Below are positions 7,501 through 8,771 of a stretch of DNA of 8,771 bases, in pieces. The DNA lies in contig NZVW01000030.1 in NCBI GenBank assembly GCA_002697475.1, positions 1 through 8,771 on the forward strand, written 5' to 3'. The notes below the pieces were generated by a model. It saw nothing but the letters and a program-made list of their open reading frames with translations. It was not told where the DNA came from and did no database searches. How positions within the stretch are numbered: the first letter of the stretch is position 1; each line of letters opens with the position of its first letter. The DNA is from Aquimarina sp. GTDB lineage: Bacteria; Bacteroidota; Bacteroidia; Flavobacteriales; Flavobacteriaceae. Both the position numbers and the translations under genes were made by a program.

Positions 7501-8342
7501 GTCAAAACTTTAATCATTGTATTGTTAAGGTACAATTAGATAAAGGAGAACAGTTCCTGGAGTTAACAGATAAGAATTTACCATTTAAATCTTTACCGGT
7601 TTCTCTGGAAAATGCAACAGCACTGGAAATACCCTTTATGACTACTAATAACAATATTACCTATGAGCTATTTCAATTAAACAAAGTGGACAAAATCCCT
7701 TCTATATATAAAAACAATATCAATCTTGTTATAGACTCCGATCAACAAAAAATGGATGTATCCAGTAGCTTTGAAGGAGCTATAACTTCATATTATAAGG
7801 GTATATTTTCTGAACCTAGTTATGATGTTATAAAAAAGACCATTTTTGAAAACTTCTCTAATAATCTTGGTTCCCAAATTAAAATCGATACCATTTATAA
7901 CATTAATAAGGATATCAAAAAGGCTAATCTTAGATTTTCAACAAGTATAACTTCAAATGAAAAGATTAATAAAATAGGGAGTACAAAAATTATTCAGATT
8001 CCTAATATATCTTCGGCTTATAGTACGCATATTATTAATGAAGAAGAACGAAAATATCCTATTGTATATAATAGTTACGAAAATGTGGATCATTATATCA
8101 CTGAATATGACATTTATATAGGTAAATCTGAAAAATTTACCGAAATACCTAAAAATCAATTCCTTAAGTTTAAAAAGCATCAGTACAAAATTGATTACAA
8201 ATTGGTCAACAACAATCATTTAAAAGTGGTTATAGACGCTGTAACGGATAAAGAAAATATTCTTCCTACAGAATATCCTGAATTTAAAAGTTATGTTTCC
8301 GCAGTATTAGAGGCTAAAGAAGCTTTTATAGGTTTTGAGTAA
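4575..8342 (+). CDS. Large secreted DUF3857/transglutaminase-like protein with beta-sandwich and TPR regions
   Basis: This is a 1255-residue protein. A Sec signal peptide covers residues 1-21 (hydrophobic core 5-19, ending MFSQ); Cys15 and Cys16 do not sit in a proper lipobox, so it is probably soluble in the periplasm or exported. Residues about 25-160 are helical and unassigned. Residues about 162-310 look like a carbohydrate-binding-type beta-sandwich: a YPPENE segment, NGIVNW, LRLGNSGKFKLWLNDVEIY (243-261) and LPKGYNRLLIK (280-290). Residues about 345-640 contain TPR-like helical pairs, clearest at 597-630. Residues about 650-835 fit DUF3857. Residues about 890-1005 form the transglutaminase-like core with Cys939 (LGDCKD), His981 (FNHCIV) and Asp999 (LTDKN), so the papain-like triad is complete. 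Residues about 1040-1255 are a beta-rich C-terminal domain ending in the YPEFKSYV...AKEAF segment usual for this family. Substrate and reaction are unknown; transglutaminase-like folds include cross-linkers, proteases and amidases. The ATG is well placed before the signal peptide. It is divergent from uvrD. Confidence 0.9.
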   Translation: MKNNYILFVICLLFCCTMFSQSNFENHWNLLLQNDRKEALDAFSSTENHQNDIVSLLSKKLIQVENGIFQVEDNFVDQLSSYPDYEYYLYAFWNSPFLFNDYLESGFNKTYSKRAKELFEKPIKNTTVQEALRYLNGIVARGVNDWDSYYNLQQSIAAVNTWQFCGVFENLNQSGLDIVYPPENEPVSQNGFDTNGNGIVNWYTPENTDLEAYQFFSNHSEYGYGVNYAQTFIESPAYQRVTLRLGNSGKFKLWLNDVEIYTHNTDVTTDMDAYAIEVNLPKGYNRLLIKNAESNSESYFILRITDPQGKTIQNLKYSSDYIAYNRSTINDLKPKELEHSIEKFFKQKVAENPQDFFHTYSLILTYLRNSKYEEAKELLLPIQKVYPKSSLIRHLLILCYQLEGDYTTSQELRKNMELDDKDYYLAILYVFQDQSRLSRMDIQELEDFLKRLADATDQYILKESANILLSLRKSDRENAKKELKSIIKRAKEDEWVKMLTTYATLYVIVLNDKDKEKELLTYINDNYLSYANLLKLVQYYNKSGEEKKGITLLKDFQEHLPGDNYVLIDLINQLQRDNQYKESLKYIEDALQNYPYSSMLYRLKGEALLHLNDKDGALYNYKKALEFNSNNRSLRQKISDLTNQKDVIESYTTKDVYAYIRLNRNKDIPNNYGFNILLDEAVTLLYPESGGKSKYTFLYEITADSGVENFKEYDLGLTAGYNILKSEIVKPDGSLTPAEKSGSNFVFNSLSVGDVIYISYESYFGGSGRFYKDFVDYYQFDSFHPCLKTSYTLIAPDKKKINYKVTNGELKFEQKTEKDQKIFTWSLDNLNTLSQQEYFMPQDVDIARYLHISTIESWNDIAFWYSDLVRSQIRFNSQVEEAYNSIFPKGISSLSKDEIAKRIYYYIMDNFNYSYVSFRQSGFIPQKPSKTISSKLGDCKDFSTLFVTLAHKAGLDANLVLILTSDNGQKSLVLPSQNFNHCIVKVQLDKGEQFLELTDKNLPFKSLPVSLENATALEIPFMTTNNNITYELFQLNKVDKIPSIYKNNINLVIDSDQQKMDVSSSFEGAITSYYKGIFSEPSYDVIKKTIFENFSNNLGSQIKIDTIYNINKDIKKANLRFSTSITSNEKINKIGSTKIIQIPNISSAYSTHIINEEERKYPIVYNSYENVDHYITEYDIYIGKSEKFTEIPKNQFLKFKKHQYKIDYKLVNNNHLKVVIDAVTDKENILPTEYPEFKSYVSAVLEAKEAFIGFE

Positions 8343-8385
8343 GATTTATTCCTACAAAAAATATATCGTTTAACAAAAAACATAG

Positions 8386-8404
8386 TTAAAAAGTTAATTT
8401 TTAA
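8386..8404 (+). terminator. AT-only inverted repeat after the large gene, weak terminator candidate
   Basis: TTAAAAA (8386-8392) and TTTTTAA (8398-8404) are complementary 7-bp arms around GTTAA, 44 bp after the stop codon. The second arm supplies a T-run, but a pure A/T stem is weak and such repeats arise easily in this base composition. Confidence 0.25.
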
Positions 8405-8416
8405 GATAAAAAGCGT

Positions 8417-8424
8417 TATATTTA
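8417..8424 (+). promoter_or_regulatory. Near-consensus -7 element before the right-edge gene
   Basis: TATATTTA matches TAnnTTTG at all but the last position and lies 57 nt before the ATG at 8482. No clear TTG is present about 20 nt upstream. It would allow the small gene its own transcript, independent of the large gene. Confidence 0.22.
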
Positions 8425-8481
8425 AATTGAAATTGATTTTCATCTAAGTAATTAACCTATTCCATTAATATCCTATACGCT

Positions 8482-8771
8482 ATGGCCCCGAATAAAATGA
8501 ACGTTAAGACCATCGAAAAAGAAAAAATTAAATCCCTGGTGTTTCCAAAAGAAGAAGTACTGCAAAAAAGAAAAGATCAAATCGATCGATTTCTAGAACT
8601 GCAAAGAGCACTTGCTTTAGGCAATCTGGAGCATCAAAAAGTGAAAATTATTTTTGTGGATAATGAAGGTTTTAAGCGAGTAGAAACTACCATCTGGGGA
8701 ATTACCGATAGAGAAGTAATCCTTAAACAATCCACTATTATTCCATTAGAACGTATTATTAGTATTTCTTA
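8482..8771 (+). CDS. Small conserved-looking cytoplasmic protein of unknown function, cut by right edge
   Basis: The frame is open for 96 codons plus two bases (TA) to the window edge. There is no signal peptide or membrane segment. Residues about 8-48 are strongly charged and helical (KEKIKSLVFPKEEVLQKRKD..., then ELQRALALGNLEH); residues about 52-96 alternate like a small beta-barrel or sheet (KVKIIFVDNEG, VETTIWGITDREVILK, IIPLERIISIS). This helix-plus-sheet layout resembles short uncharacterised proteins I associate with Flavobacteriia, and in those the chain ends soon after the IPL-x-RI segment, so only a few codons are probably missing. Two starts are possible: 8482, used here, or Met6 at 8497, which has a more A-rich leader (AATAAA). 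Function not recognised. It lies 139 bp after the large secreted-protein gene in the same direction. Confidence 0.75.
   Translation, partial: MAPNKMNVKTIEKEKIKSLVFPKEEVLQKRKDQIDRFLELQRALALGNLEHQKVKIIFVDNEGFKRVETTIWGITDREVILKQSTIIPLERIISIS

Noticed and set aside
7953..8219. 88-codon minus-strand open frame inside the large secreted-protein gene
   Set aside because: It is antisense to the conserved C-terminal domain. Its hydrophobic, Phe/Ile-rich translation is what the complement of Lys/Asn/Glu-rich coding sequence gives in AT-rich DNA.
1..8771. Mobile element, defence island, CRISPR array or biosynthetic cluster
   Set aside because: No transposase, integrase, regularly spaced repeats, nuclease/toxin pairs, tRNA-like ends or clustered enzymes were found on either strand; the gene content looks like ordinary chromosome.

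Overview
The window looks like a chromosomal piece of a marine-type Flavobacteriaceae genome (phylum Bacteroidota). The evidence is visibly AT-rich DNA, start codons without Shine-Dalgarno sequences but often with A-rich leaders, several matches to the Bacteroidota -7 promoter consensus TAnnTTTG, and proteins typical of that family: a DUF3857/transglutaminase/TPR secreted protein, a YciO-type protein and a cupin-AraC regulator. The genus cannot be fixed from this sequence alone.

Layout, left to right. Positions 1-218 (minus) hold the N-terminus of a small exported protein that runs off the left edge. A 267-bp divergent intergenic region follows, with candidate overlapping promoters and a 14-nt motif (ATTAACCACTAAAA) lying just before both start codons. 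Positions 486-1367 (plus) encode an AraC-family regulator with an N-terminal cupin sensor domain. It converges tail to tail, with only 2 bp between stop codons, on a minus-strand pair transcribed from right to left: a UvrD/PcrA-type DNA helicase (2060-4393, TTG start) followed by a YciO-family protein (1370-1990). After a 181-bp divergent intergenic region with a perfect 8-bp-arm inverted repeat, positions 4575-8342 (plus) encode a 1255-residue secreted protein that combines a carbohydrate-binding-like beta-sandwich, TPR-like helices, DUF3857 and a transglutaminase-like domain with an intact Cys-His-Asp triad. At the right edge (8482-8771, plus) is a nearly complete small protein of unknown function.

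How the genes work together. The helicase and the YciO protein may be co-transcribed; otherwise these look like ordinary chromosomal housekeeping and accessory genes rather than one pathway. The AraC regulator plausibly controls the divergent exported protein, but this rests only on arrangement and a shared leader motif. I see no tRNA, rRNA, CRISPR, insertion sequence, integrase, or defence or biosynthetic cluster. The least explained items are the large transglutaminase-like secreted protein, the shared leader motif in the first intergenic region, and the hairpin in the leader of the large gene.
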